NCBI RefSeq assembly: GCF_009928485.1
Contig: NZ_JAABNP010000029.1
Location: 1 to 64,000 of the forward strand
DNA from: Clostridium sp. C2-6-12
Lineage (GTDB): Bacteria; Bacillota; Clostridia; Clostridiales; Clostridiaceae
Length of the DNA: 64,000 nucleotides
Reading direction: 5' to 3'
This document shows positions 9,181 to 17,923 of the stretch, piece after piece; position 1 is the stretch's first letter; each line of letters opens with the position of its first letter. The notes under the pieces were generated by a model. That model saw only the letters and a program-made list of their open reading frames with translations, made no database searches and was not told where the DNA came from. The translations under genes and the position numbers were made by a program.

Positions 9181-9864
9181 ATGGAGTTTTTAAAAATAGA
9201 AAATTTATGTAAGGTGTATGGCAAAGGTGAAAATCAGGTTACCGCTCTTGACCATGTTTCCCTTACAATTGAAAAGGGGGAGTTTACTGCAATTATAGGC
9301 TCCTCTGGTTCTGGTAAATCTACATTACTTCACATTATTGGAGGTGTTGACGTCCCAACAAGTGGAAAAGTATATTTAGATGGTCAGGATGTATATGCCC
9401 AAAATAATGAAAAGCTTGCTATCTTTCGTAGACGTCAGGTTGGGTTAATATACCAGTTTCACAACCTTATCCCCACTTTGAATGTAGTGGAAAACATCAC
9501 ATTACCTATACTGATGGACAAGCGAAGAGTCAACAAGAATAGGCTTGATGAACTGCTTGAACTGCTTGGCCTAAAGGACAGAAAGAACCATTTACCAAAT
9601 CAGCTTTCTGGTGGTCAGCAGCAACGTGTTTCTATAGGACGTGCTTTGATGAATGCCCCAGCAGTCATGCTTGCTGATGAACCAACAGGTAGTTTAGATA
9701 GCCGAAATGGACATGAAATTATAAAGCTTCTAAAAGAAAGCCATAACAAATATAATCAGACCCTTATCATAGTCACACATGATGAAAATATCGCTCTACA
9801 AGCAGATCGGATTATCGGCATATCAGATGGCAAAGTAGTAAGAGATGAGAGGGTGAAATCATGA
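9181..9864 (+). CDS. ABC transporter ATP-binding protein (BceA/LolD-like)
   Basis: 227 residues with all ABC ATPase motifs: Walker A GSSGSGKST (40-48), Q-loop near residue 88, signature LSGGQQQR (about 143), Walker B VMLADEPTG and switch His in IIVTHD. It belongs to the MacB/LolD/BceA group that pairs with FtsX-type permeases and drives conformational work rather than classic import. The stop overlaps the permease start (ATGA). An operator-like inverted repeat lies upstream, so transcription of this pair is probably induced by the linked two-component system. Confidence 0.93.
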   Translation: MEFLKIENLCKVYGKGENQVTALDHVSLTIEKGEFTAIIGSSGSGKSTLLHIIGGVDVPTSGKVYLDGQDVYAQNNEKLAIFRRRQVGLIYQFHNLIPTLNVVENITLPILMDKRRVNKNRLDELLELLGLKDRKNHLPNQLSGGQQQRVSIGRALMNAPAVMLADEPTGSLDSRNGHEIIKLLKESHNKYNQTLIIVTHDENIALQADRIIGISDGKVVRDERVKS

Positions 9865-12452
9865 ATATTTTCAACAAAATTACCCTGCAAAGTATGAAAA
9901 AAAGCCGGACACGAACAATTGTAACAATTATTGGAGTTGTTCTGTCCGCTGCTATGATTACAGCAGTCGCTACCTTTGGCACTTCCCTGCTAAATTATCT
10001 GATAAACGGTGCTATTGCGAACCATGGCGGTTGGCACGTTGAGTTTTTAGATGTTGATTCCTCTTTCATGCAGGAGCGAACCCACGACAATGGAGTTTCA
10101 AACACCGCAGCCTTTGAAAATATCGGCTATGCAACTCTTGATGGAGGGAAAAGTCCAGAAAAGCCATATCTTTTTATTGCTGGATTCACCAAGGAAGCCT
10201 TTGATACCTTGCCCTTAATTCTAAGGTCAGGCAGGCTGCCAGAAAACAGTAGTGAGATTCTTGTCCCATCCCATGTCGCTATCAAAGGTGGCGTTAGCTT
10301 CAAAGTTGGAGACACGATTTCACTTGCTGTTGGAAGCCGTATGGATGGAAACAAAAATTTCGGTCAACACGACCCTTACATTTCTGGAGGAGAGTCTGGG
10401 AATGTTAAAGAAACTCTTGTACCAAAAGCTAAGAAAACCTACACAGTTGTTGGTATCTGCGAAAGACCTGGTTTCGAAGAACATTCTGCACCTGGATACA
10501 CTTTGATAACAAAAGCAGATACTCAAGACCAAGCGGACAGCTTTAGCATATTTGTCACCCTGAAAAACCCACGGGGAGTTCATGCTTACGCAAAAAACAC
10601 AGCTGGTGCAGGAGCTTATGTCTTTAACGATAATGTATTGCAATTTATGGGTGTTTCTGATAACAAACTGTTCAACGCGCTTTTATATACAGTTGGCGGC
10701 ATTTTGATTGCCATAATAATGTTAGGTTCAATTTTTCTTATTTATAACTCGTTCAATATCTCACTGAACGAACGTACACGGCAGTTCGGGATTCTTTCAT
10801 CTGTTGGAGCTACGCCAAAGCAACTTCGGAATTCAGTGCTCTTTGAGGGAATTTGCATTGGTGCAATTGGAATCCCCATTGGAGTTGTGGTGGGAATAGG
10901 CAGTATTGCGCTTGTAATTCCTATTGTTTCAGGAAATTTTAGCAACATTATGCAACAAAGCACTGTTCCTTTAACCTTGTCACTGTCTGTACCCGCCATT
11001 ATTGCGGCAGCTGTGATCAGTTTGGTTACCATTTTGATTTCAGCCTATATCCCGGCTAGGAAAGCTGCGAATACTCCAGTTATGGATAGTATTCGCCAGA
11101 CAAATGAGGTCAAAACCCAATCGAAAGCTTTGAAAACATCAAAACTCTCTCAGCGTATTTACGGTTTGGAGGGAACTCTTGCACTAAAGAATTTTAAGAG
11201 AAATAAAAAACGCTATCGCAGTATTATACTATCTCTTGTTTTAAGCGTCATTTTGTTTGTATCTGGAAATGCTTTTGGGACAACTCTAAAACGGCTTTCA
11301 GAACAGCTTATAACAAAATTTGACTATGACATTCGTCTTAGCACGAAAGACATAAACGACAGCGAAATGTACTCACTTTACAACAAACTAAAAACCGCAG
11401 ATGGGATTTACGAAAGCACCTACCAAGTCATTTTCCCATATTCATGTGCGGTTAAAGTAAGTAACTTTTCAGACCGTTATAGAGAATATTCAGGCTATAC
11501 TGATCTGGATCAAACAATTAATCTACCAGTGGATATACAGTTTATTGACGATAGTAAATATCTGAATTTTGTAAAGTCATTAGGCTTTTCACAAGAAGAA
11601 TATACAGGACAAAACGCCAAAATGATTGCTTTGGCCAAACAGGGGTATGATAAGGAGGACGGATCCATTGAAGCATTTGATATGTTTAAGAGTAATTCCA
11701 TTACTTTTAGTGTATCTCCTGAAGCAAATGATAAATCAATTATGAAACAAATACAAACCTTAAACATTACCCTTGTTGATACGTACCCAGTTGACCCAAT
11801 TTCAGAGGATTTTTCTCATAAGAAATCATGCGTTTTTATGATTGTAGCTCCATATTCTCTTAAGGATAAGTTTGAAATCCAAGATATCCATGATTATATT
11901 GGTGTGGACTTTCTCTCAAAAAATCCTTCCCAATCAGTGTCTAAACTGGAAACAATGATTAAGAACTCTGGGATTATGTCTGCGTATACCCTATACAATG
12001 TACATGCACTAGTTGAACAATACCGTAGTATCACATTTGTAATTGATGTTTTCACCTATGTTTTTGTTATCATGATTTCGCTAATTGCAGTTGCCAATGT
12101 GTTCAACACTATTTCAACAAATATCAAACTGCGCAAAAGGGAGCTTGCTATGCTACGCTCTGTTGGTATGTCTGAACGGGATTTCCAAAAGATGATGAAT
12201 TTTGAGTGTATTTTTTATGGCATGAGGACATTGCTATTTGGGCATCCAATATCGGGAATTATCTCGTGGCTTATTTACAAAGGGTTGGTGACCGTAGAAA
12301 GGTTAGACAACTTCGATTTTGTATTTCCTTGGGCTAGTATGGCAATCAGTGTGATCAGCGTACTCTTTATAGTCTTCATTACAATGCTATATGCCACTAG
12401 CAAGATAAAAAAAGAAAATATAATTGACGCACTTCGGGATGATATGACTTAA
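9861..12452 (+). CDS. ABC transporter permease with two FtsX domains
   Basis: 863 residues. Transmembrane helix about 17-42, extracytoplasmic domain about 45-270, three helices about 275-400 (first FtsX domain, with the NERTRQFGILSSVGAT loop), then helix about 455-475, second external domain about 480-715 and three helices about 725-855 (second FtsX domain, LRKRELAMLRSVGMS). This 4+4 layout differs from the ten-helix BceB, so the transporter belongs to the duplicated FtsX group although its kinase and regulator look BceRS-like. A role in antimicrobial peptide or lipid-linked antibiotic resistance is inferred from the module, not from a known substrate. Confidence 0.88.
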   Translation: MNIFNKITLQSMKKSRTRTIVTIIGVVLSAAMITAVATFGTSLLNYLINGAIANHGGWHVEFLDVDSSFMQERTHDNGVSNTAAFENIGYATLDGGKSPEKPYLFIAGFTKEAFDTLPLILRSGRLPENSSEILVPSHVAIKGGVSFKVGDTISLAVGSRMDGNKNFGQHDPYISGGESGNVKETLVPKAKKTYTVVGICERPGFEEHSAPGYTLITKADTQDQADSFSIFVTLKNPRGVHAYAKNTAGAGAYVFNDNVLQFMGVSDNKLFNALLYTVGGILIAIIMLGSIFLIYNSFNISLNERTRQFGILSSVGATPKQLRNSVLFEGICIGAIGIPIGVVVGIGSIALVIPIVSGNFSNIMQQSTVPLTLSLSVPAIIAAAVISLVTILISAYIPARKAANTPVMDSIRQTNEVKTQSKALKTSKLSQRIYGLEGTLALKNFKRNKKRYRSIILSLVLSVILFVSGNAFGTTLKRLSEQLITKFDYDIRLSTKDINDSEMYSLYNKLKTADGIYESTYQVIFPYSCAVKVSNFSDRYREYSGYTDLDQTINLPVDIQFIDDSKYLNFVKSLGFSQEEYTGQNAKMIALAKQGYDKEDGSIEAFDMFKSNSITFSVSPEANDKSIMKQIQTLNITLVDTYPVDPISEDFSHKKSCVFMIVAPYSLKDKFEIQDIHDYIGVDFLSKNPSQSVSKLETMIKNSGIMSAYTLYNVHALVEQYRSITFVIDVFTYVFVIMISLIAVANVFNTISTNIKLRKRELAMLRSVGMSERDFQKMMNFECIFYGMRTLLFGHPISGIISWLIYKGLVTVERLDNFDFVFPWASMAISVISVLFIVFITMLYATSKIKKENIIDALRDDMT

Positions 12453-12493
12453 TTCAAAACTATGATGATGTTTTGTAGCTAAAATCTAGACAT

Positions 12494-12526
12494 ACGGCGA
12501 TATCTTAGATGTATCGCCGTTTTTAT
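12494..12526 (+). terminator. terminator of the two-component/ABC module
   Basis: ACGGCGATA (12494-12502) pairs with TATCGCCGT (12512-12520), followed by TTTTTATT. It ends the four-gene module about 40 bases after the permease stop. Confidence 0.88.
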
Positions 12527-12622
12527 TATATATACACATTCTTAGGCAATAGATAATCAAAAAAACTATACATTTTCTTTCCACTTTTTAATATTAACAA
12601 TAATATTTTCTTATTAAAAACC

Positions 12623-12690
12623 TCATATTTTTCTTATAAATATGATATTTCTCATATAAAATTTTCTTATTTCATTTTATCATACTCATA
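12623..12690 (+). promoter_or_regulatory. cluster of TCATA/TATGA half-sites, candidate Crp-type operators
   Basis: TATGA-N6-TCATA at 12641-12656 has the 5-6-5 spacing of Crp-family sites, and TCATATTT-N7-AAATATGA (12623-12645) is an overlapping inverted repeat. Further TCATA copies lie at 12680 and 12686. They precede the YczE gene and fall partly within the direct-repeat copy that also precedes the Crp-type gene at 5.4 kb. Confidence 0.4.
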
Positions 12691-12712
12691 TAAAACAATT
12701 GAAATTCTGAGG
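12636..12712. repeat. direct repeat copy 2 (promoter region of the YczE operon)
   Basis: The segment matches 5401-5470 in the same orientation, with about six substitutions in a 44-base core. It ends just before the YczE ribosome binding site. Confidence 0.7.
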
Positions 12713-12721
12713 TGAAATAAA

Positions 12722-13348
12722 ATGAATAATCAATATATAAAAAAAACTTTATACTCAGCATTACTATTTTTAATGCTTGGTTTAGGAATTTCTCTGCAAA
12801 TTAAGGCTGGAATTGGTCAAAGTATGCTTAATGCCTTTTCTTTGTTAATGGCTGATCTTTTAAATTTAGAGATTGGAACTTTCCTAAACTTATTAAATTT
12901 ATTATTTTTTATAATCTATCTTATTATTAGAAAATCCAACTTAAGTCGCTATGATATTATTCAAATAATTGCTACTATAGCAAATGGATATATAATCAAC
13001 TTATTTATTTATTTCATTTTAAATAATTTTGTAATTGAATCTTATGTTTTTAGATTAGTTACATTTATGATTGGACTTGGCTTGGCTTCTATTAGCTTAG
13101 GTGGAATTCTTGCTATGGAAATCATCAAGTTTCCTCTTGAAAGTTTATGCCTTGTATTAGGTGAAAAGCTCAGATATAGTTTAACAGTAATAAGAATGAG
13201 CTTTGATATTTTCTTTATGCTTACTACAATAATACTAACTTTAATAACTAACCACACTCTTTATATAAGAGAAGGAACTATTATTAGTTTTTTACTACTC
13301 TCCCGATTAATGGGCTTCGCATATTATTATCATAAAAAACTTATATAA
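12722..13348 (+). CDS. YczE/YyaS-family integral membrane protein
   Basis: 208 residues with five or six hydrophobic helices. The N-terminal segment (LGLGISLQIKAGIGQSMLNAF) and the GGILAMEIIKFPLESL region are typical of the YczE family, small membrane proteins of unproven function that are thought to be transporters. The gene starts with AGGTG before the ATG at 12722 and is followed after 15 bases by a HAD phosphatase gene, so the two form an operon. Its promoter region is almost the same as that of the Crp-type regulator at 4776-5390, which is therefore a likely controller. Confidence 0.8.
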   Translation: MNNQYIKKTLYSALLFLMLGLGISLQIKAGIGQSMLNAFSLLMADLLNLEIGTFLNLLNLLFFIIYLIIRKSNLSRYDIIQIIATIANGYIINLFIYFILNNFVIESYVFRLVTFMIGLGLASISLGGILAMEIIKFPLESLCLVLGEKLRYSLTVIRMSFDIFFMLTTIILTLITNHTLYIREGTIISFLLLSRLMGFAYYYHKKLI

Positions 13349-13363
13349 AAGGAGACGATAATT

Positions 13364-14037
13364 ATGTATGATATTATTTTAATGGACTTAGACAATACTA
13401 TTTTAGATTTTAATTATGCTGAAAAAGATAGCTTCAAAAAGTCCTTGAAGAAACAGGATTAACCTACACAGATGAGTTATTGGAAAAATATAAAGAAATC
13501 AATCACTCTTTATGGCACAAACTTGAGCAAGGTGAAATTTCTAAAGAAACTGTTCTTAATACTCGCTTCAGGGAATTTTTCAAGATATATGGTATACAAG
13601 TTGATGGAAAGGAAATAGAAAAAAAGTACAGGTTTTATCTTGATAATTCTTCTGCTCTTATTCCTAATGCAGAATATACCTTAATGAAATTAAAGGAAAT
13701 GGATAAAAGAATATATTCAGCATCAAACGGAGTATACTCAACTCAAATGAAGCGTTTATCAAATGCAGGCATAATCAACTTGTTTGATGGACATTTTATA
13801 TCTGAAATAATAAAGTATGAAAAGCCTTCCACTTATTTCTTTGACTTTTGTATAAAAAATTTATCTGAAGCTCCTAAAAATTCAATATTAATGGTTGGGG
13901 ATAGCCCTACTTCTGATATACAAGGAGCAATTAATAGTGGAATTGACGCTTGTTTTTATCAATACCATAAAAATATTACATGTACATATTCCAAGTATAC
14001 TATATGTGATATTTCAGAGCTTTTGGATATAGTGTAA
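13364..14037 (+). pseudogene. YjjG/YfnB-family HAD nucleotidase, interrupted by a one-base frameshift
   Basis: The gene starts at an ATG at 13364 behind AAAAGGAG and encodes the HAD motif I (MDLDNTILDF), then after FKK the frame meets a stop at 13460. The continuation lies in another frame (VLEETGLTYTDELLEKYKE and on to DISELLDIV at 14037) and carries motif II/III regions (SASNGVYSTQ, KYEKPS) and motif IV (MVGDSPTSDIQGA). Adding one A to the five-A run at 13436-13440 joins the halves into about 225 residues, the normal length of YjjG-type pyrimidine 5'-nucleotidases. It could be a real null allele, a slippage site or a sequencing error. Confidence 0.85.
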
Positions 14038-14130
14038 TTTATTCAATTGGATTATTTTAATATTTAAATTTAATATTTTTTCTTTTCTGTTTTATAAGTT
14101 TAGCAAACTTACATTTATGCAAACAAAAAA

Positions 14131-14184
14131 CAATTTAGTTTAATTATTCCTTTCTATTAATATAATTAAACTAAATTGATTTTT
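14131..14184. terminator. bidirectional terminator between HAD and GNAT genes
   Basis: CAATTTAGTTTAATTA (14131-14146) is perfectly complementary to TAATTAAACTAAATTG (14163-14178), with T runs on both strands. It serves the two convergent genes. Confidence 0.85.
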
Positions 14185-14267
14185 TGCAGAAATCATTCAC
14201 ATTTGGGAATCTATCACAACATTTTGTAAAAATGACTTATCTATGGAAAATAACTTATTCCTATATC

Positions 14268-14552
14268 TTATTTATTTTTATTGTATAAAACACACTCATA
14301 TTCCTTATTATTATCAAATTCTTTTTTTGCAAAACTACATATTGGATCTACTTTTTTATTATTACTAATTGCAAATTCTACAACTTTTTTTACTAATTGC
14401 TTGCCTGCGCCTTTGCCTTTCAATTGTTCATACACATAAGTATGTTCAATTTTTATTATATTTTTCTCAATATCACTTAGTATTATTTGTGCTAAAGGAT
14501 CTTCTTCTGTATCTCCAATATAAAATTTATTTACTCCTCTTTTTATTTCCAT
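14268..14552 (-). CDS. small GNAT-like N-acetyltransferase (YjdJ type)
   Basis: 94 residues, matching the minimal GNAT family seen in YjdJ. The acetyl-CoA binding segment is QLKGKGAGKQLVKKVVEFA and the C-terminal cysteine region is DPICSFAKKEFDNN. Such proteins keep only the central part of the GNAT fold; the substrate is unknown. A clear GGAGAAATTAAT spacing precedes the ATG. The gene stands alone between a shared terminator and the toroid gene. Confidence 0.85.
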   Translation of the reverse strand: MEIKRGVNKFYIGDTEEDPLAQIILSDIEKNIIKIEHTYVYEQLKGKGAGKQLVKKVVEFAISNNKKVDPICSFAKKEFDNNKEYECVLYNKNK

Positions 14553-14593
14553 ACTATTAATTTCTCCTTTATGATAATTAAATTACATCTAAT

Positions 14594-15472
14594 CTAATTA
14601 TACTGCTTTTCAGTGAGCAATGCATACAACGTTATCCACTTATTAGGCTTATTTTTCATCCCTGGTTTAAATGCAGGTACTGTCTTTGTTTTTGATAATT
14701 TATACCTACCCTCCGAATCTTTCTTTAAATTTAAATACTTCCAGCCCTCTGCAACAGCAGCACTATTGCCTTGTCCTAAAATTGCTAGTGCATACATAAG
14801 ATTTTGTGCACCTATCTGAATAGCATCAAGTGGATAAAATGTTTCAGCCATAACCGGTACCATAATTGTATTCATATCATCAGTGCGATAAAAAAGCTTT
14901 CGTCTTGTAAAGTAATTAACTAACAGCTGCTCACATTCCATATTCACATTCTGTAATTTTAGCTCCGCCAATAACAAAAGATATCCAAGCGTTATTTTTA
15001 CACAGCTTTTATGCTCCTTTGCAGGATCATTTATTTTCTTATTTTTACTAATGCAGCCGAATCCACCATCACTTTTTAGTTTCAAGAACATGGCATTTAC
15101 TTCTTCTTTTACAATAGGCTCTATATAATATCCCAATTTCACCAAATTCCTTAACAGTAGCCCTTCTCCACACATCATTTTAAAACCAGTCTCTTCTATT
15201 AACGCGAACACATAATTATCAATATCTATGTCTTCTCGCGTTAGGCCCCATTCTGCAAAGCATGTTAGTGCATCATATTTACCCCATTTTTTATCACCTT
15301 TAAGATTTTCCATTGCCTTTTCATATAATGGAGATTGAAGTAATTGTTGTTTTGCTACGATCACGTCTCCATGATCATTGTCATACTCATGGAATTCTTT
15401 TAATGTTCTAAGCTTAACCTCTGGATTTTTATCTTCTAATAACCATTCAACCACTCGCTTTTGTTGTTCCAT
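14594..15472 (-). CDS. alpha/alpha-toroid (prenyltransferase/cyclase-like) protein of unknown function
   Basis: 292 residues, predicted mostly helical and soluble. Repeats such as YDALTCFAEWGL, GEGLLLRNLVKLGYY and LKSDGGFGCI resemble the QW-like helical repeats of terpene cyclase and prenyltransferase toroids. No DxDD or metal site of the catalytic enzymes is evident, so enzyme activity is doubtful. It sits ten bases after a WYL-domain regulator, a pairing that implies joint expression and perhaps a sensing or stress role. Confidence 0.6.
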   Translation of the reverse strand: MEQQKRVVEWLLEDKNPEVKLRTLKEFHEYDNDHGDVIVAKQQLLQSPLYEKAMENLKGDKKWGKYDALTCFAEWGLTREDIDIDNYVFALIEETGFKMMCGEGLLLRNLVKLGYYIEPIVKEEVNAMFLKLKSDGGFGCISKNKKINDPAKEHKSCVKITLGYLLLLAELKLQNVNMECEQLLVNYFTRRKLFYRTDDMNTIMVPVMAETFYPLDAIQIGAQNLMYALAILGQGNSAAVAEGWKYLNLKKDSEGRYKLSKTKTVPAFKPGMKNKPNKWITLYALLTEKQYN

Positions 15473-15481
15473 ATACTCTTC

Positions 15482-16381
15482 CTACCTTTCATACAATTTT
15501 CCAATACTTTCTCCAAGTTTTTTTATTTCTTCTCTAACACTTTGAGGGGCTAGCACTTCTACTTGATTTCCAAAAGATAATATATATCCATATATCCAAG
15601 CTCCTCTTGGAATCTTTGCTGTTACAATATAATCGCCTACATCATTTTTTCTAATCACTTCCGTCACAAATTCATCATAGATTCGAAAACCAACACTAGA
15701 ATTAAATTTTAATATTATGTTGACCATATCTTCAGATTCCTCTTCTGAAAAACAAATTTTTTTTGTATATTTCCTTTTATCAAATTCTACCATTGTCAAT
15801 GAATACTTTAATATGCGATTTACTTTAAACAATCGATAATCTTCTGCTTTCAAGCAATAAGCCCAAATGTACCATTCTTTTGACTTATATATAAGCTTCA
15901 ACGGATAAATATTTCGCTCATCTTCTCCCTTATAACTACAATAAGAAATCTTCATTTCAATATGATTCAGCAATGCTTTTTTAAGGTAATCAAACTTATT
16001 AGTATCTTTTTTCTCTTTTCCCCATCTCGTAAAATCAATTTCCATCCAATCTGGATTTTCTTTTTGAAATAGTGCCCCTAGTTTTTCTAGTAAAGCGCCT
16101 ATATTTTTCTCTGGTAATTGAAAATTCTCCAGTGCAAGCAAAATTGTATCTCTCTCTTCCTCTGTTAAAACTGCTTTGTCAATTTTATAGTCCTCCATAA
16201 TAGCAATTCCACCAGACTTTCCTTGCAAAGTGTAAATTGGAATTCCTAGTATTGATAATGAATCAACATCCCGATATATTGTCCGTAAAGAAACTCCTAC
16301 TTTCTCTGCCAATTCCTTAGCAGTAAGCACTTTATTTTGAATCAATAAGTTGACAATTTGAAATAATCGCTCATTCTTCAT
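15482..16381 (-). CDS. YafY-type HTH-WYL transcriptional regulator
   Basis: 299 residues: an N-terminal HTH_11 domain (about 1-60, TAKELAEKVGVSLRTIYRDV) and a WYL domain (about 135-215, with KEWYIWAYCLKAEDYRLF), then a WCX-like C-terminus. WYL domains bind nucleic acid or nucleotide ligands and often regulate stress or defence genes. It is the first gene of a two-gene unit with the toroid protein. The promoter region is short (16382-16447). Confidence 0.9.
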   Translation of the reverse strand: MKNERLFQIVNLLIQNKVLTAKELAEKVGVSLRTIYRDVDSLSILGIPIYTLQGKSGGIAIMEDYKIDKAVLTEEERDTILLALENFQLPEKNIGALLEKLGALFQKENPDWMEIDFTRWGKEKKDTNKFDYLKKALLNHIEMKISYCSYKGEDERNIYPLKLIYKSKEWYIWAYCLKAEDYRLFKVNRILKYSLTMVEFDKRKYTKKICFSEEESEDMVNIILKFNSSVGFRIYDEFVTEVIRKNDVGDYIVTAKIPRGAWIYGYILSFGNQVEVLAPQSVREEIKKLGESIGKLYER

Positions 16382-16447
16382 GTTTATCCCTCATTTATCA
16401 TTATATAGGTACAACCTGACAAGTAATGTCATGTTTAAATAATAATA

Positions 16448-16489
16448 CAAAAAATAAGAATGATCTACTATAATTAATAGGCCATTCTT
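16448..16489 (-). terminator. terminator of the cupin gene
   Basis: AAGAATG (16456-16462) pairs with CATTCTT (16483-16489), and the minus strand then reads ATTTTTTG. Confidence 0.65.
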
Positions 16490-16507
16490 AATATTAAATA
16501 TTTAAAT

Positions 16508-17020
16508 TTAATCAGCAGTTTTATTTACTTGAACTACACCTTGAGGATGTTGAGGTGGTGCATAGATAGAATATAGTTTAAGAGGTTTATTACCTGTATT
16601 TACAACATTATGCCAAGTACCAGCAGGTATCATTATTGCAAAACCATCACGTACTCTTCCTTGAAAATCTAAATTGTCTTTGCTTTTTCCCATTCTAACC
16701 ATTCCTTGTCCATCTTCAATTCGTATGAATTGATCAATGTTTGGATGAATTTCTAAACCTATATCCTCACCAACCTTAATGCTCATTAAAGTAACCTGAA
16801 GATGAGTTCCTGTCCATAATGCTGTACGATAATTATTATTTTGCTTAGTAGCTACATCAATGTTAACTGCATAAGGTTCTGGTCCATGATCTTGCAATGT
16901 AATCTGTTTACTACTTCCCATATCAGCTCTTGAATCACACTCCATTTCATCAAAGAGTTCATTATATGGCACATATCTAAAATAAGAATTCAGATAACCC
17001 CAATTATCATTATTCTCCAT
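16508..17020 (-). CDS. cupin-domain protein
   Basis: 170 residues with one conserved cupin barrel (about 65-160). The metal-binding motifs are GLEIHPNIDQFIRIEDGQG and the later IPAGTWHNVVNTG. Single-domain cupins of this length are often sugar-binding or dioxygenase-like; this one is cytosolic with no signal peptide. An N-terminal acidic region (residues 1-50) is specific to a clostridial subgroup annotated simply as cupin protein. Monocistronic, with its own terminator. Confidence 0.85.
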   Translation of the reverse strand: MENNDNWGYLNSYFRYVPYNELFDEMECDSRADMGSSKQITLQDHGPEPYAVNIDVATKQNNNYRTALWTGTHLQVTLMSIKVGEDIGLEIHPNIDQFIRIEDGQGMVRMGKSKDNLDFQGRVRDGFAIMIPAGTWHNVVNTGNKPLKLYSIYAPPQHPQGVVQVNKTAD

Positions 17021-17085
17021 ATTCTTTCATCCTTCTATATTATTTCAAAATTATAATATGTTTTTGTTTTTAAAAATGTGCTGCC

Positions 17086-17280
17086 CTATTTATATATTGT
17101 TTTATTATCATAAAAAGCAGTTACTTTTAATTCTTTCCTGTAATCATCCATGAATATTGTTTTAATATCTGCAGGTTCTCCCTCTTCTAATGTTCCACAT
17201 CTATGATGTAGATGGGAAATATAATAAAAAAAACACCTGTCATGTTGCGTAGGCAACGTTATAGATGCTTCTTTTTTCAT
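17086..17280 (-). CDS. possible small protein or gene remnant, unrecognised
   Basis: The minus strand is open here for 64 codons from the ATG at 17280 (89 from 17355). The peptide is His/Cys-rich at FFYYISHLHHRCGTLE and ends VTAFYDNKTIYK. No ribosome binding site precedes the ATG, and an upstream extension would run through the ribosome binding site and start of the divergent flavodoxin gene. I recognise no family. It may be a chance frame or the tail of a lost gene. Confidence 0.3.
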   Translation of the reverse strand: MKKEASITLPTQHDRCFFYYISHLHHRCGTLEEGEPADIKTIFMDDYRKELKVTAFYDNKTIYK

Positions 17281-17320
17281 AAAATAACTATGAACATTTA
17301 TTAAAAAGGAGATATTAATT

Positions 17321-17848
17321 TTGAAAGATATTGCTATATTTGTATCCTCTCTCACTGGAAATACTCAGAAAATTGCTGATGCTATAAAAAATGATTTAGA
17401 ACTGAAAAATTATTCCGTAATCATGCAGGATTCTTGTATGATAATGAAAACTCCTACTAATGCACAATTTTACATTCTTTGCTTTTGGTGCAGACGTACC
17501 TCACTAGATGATAACAGTAAAAAACTGTTAGCTCAATACAAAAATACACCTTTCCTTGCTATTGGTACATGTGGTCATTATCCAGATTCCGATTATGGTA
17601 ATAAAGTCAAAAAAAATGTTACCGAATATATCAATGATGGAAACTTATGTATAGATGTTTTTCTAAGCCAGGGAGCTGTATCTCCATCTAGCACAGAACG
17701 TCGAAGAAAACTTCCTGTTGATCACCCACATCATCTAAATGATGACGGATATGCAAGACATATGGAATCCCGAAACCATCCAAATAAAACTGATATTAAA
17801 AATGCTATTGATTTTTTAAACTCATACTTAGAAGATTTAAGCAATTAA
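17321..17848 (+). CDS. flavodoxin-family protein
   Basis: 175 residues. The FMN phosphate loop SSLTGNTQKIADAI lies near the N-terminus and the later loops ILCFWCRRTSLDDNS and AIGTCGHYPDSDYG match flavodoxin-like isoalloxazine loops. The start is a TTG at 17321 behind AAAAAGGAGAT with ideal spacing; no ATG is available. It probably acts as a cytosolic electron carrier or partner of a flavin or iron-sulfur reductase. A Crp/Fnr regulator gene lies convergently downstream. The electron donor and acceptor are not apparent from the neighbours. Confidence 0.82.
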   Translation: MKDIAIFVSSLTGNTQKIADAIKNDLELKNYSVIMQDSCMIMKTPTNAQFYILCFWCRRTSLDDNSKKLLAQYKNTPFLAIGTCGHYPDSDYGNKVKKNVTEYINDGNLCIDVFLSQGAVSPSSTERRRKLPVDHPHHLNDDGYARHMESRNHPNKTDIKNAIDFLNSYLEDLSN

Positions 17849-17923
17849 GTTTATTACATAAAAAAGTAAAACTTCTAACTATATAAATTCTAATTAATTT
17901 ATATATTTGCCGGTTAGTTAATA

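Noticed and set aside
10127-11032. Reverse-strand frames inside the FtsX permease gene
   Set aside because: They mirror the codon pattern of the permease, have no start signals and match no family.
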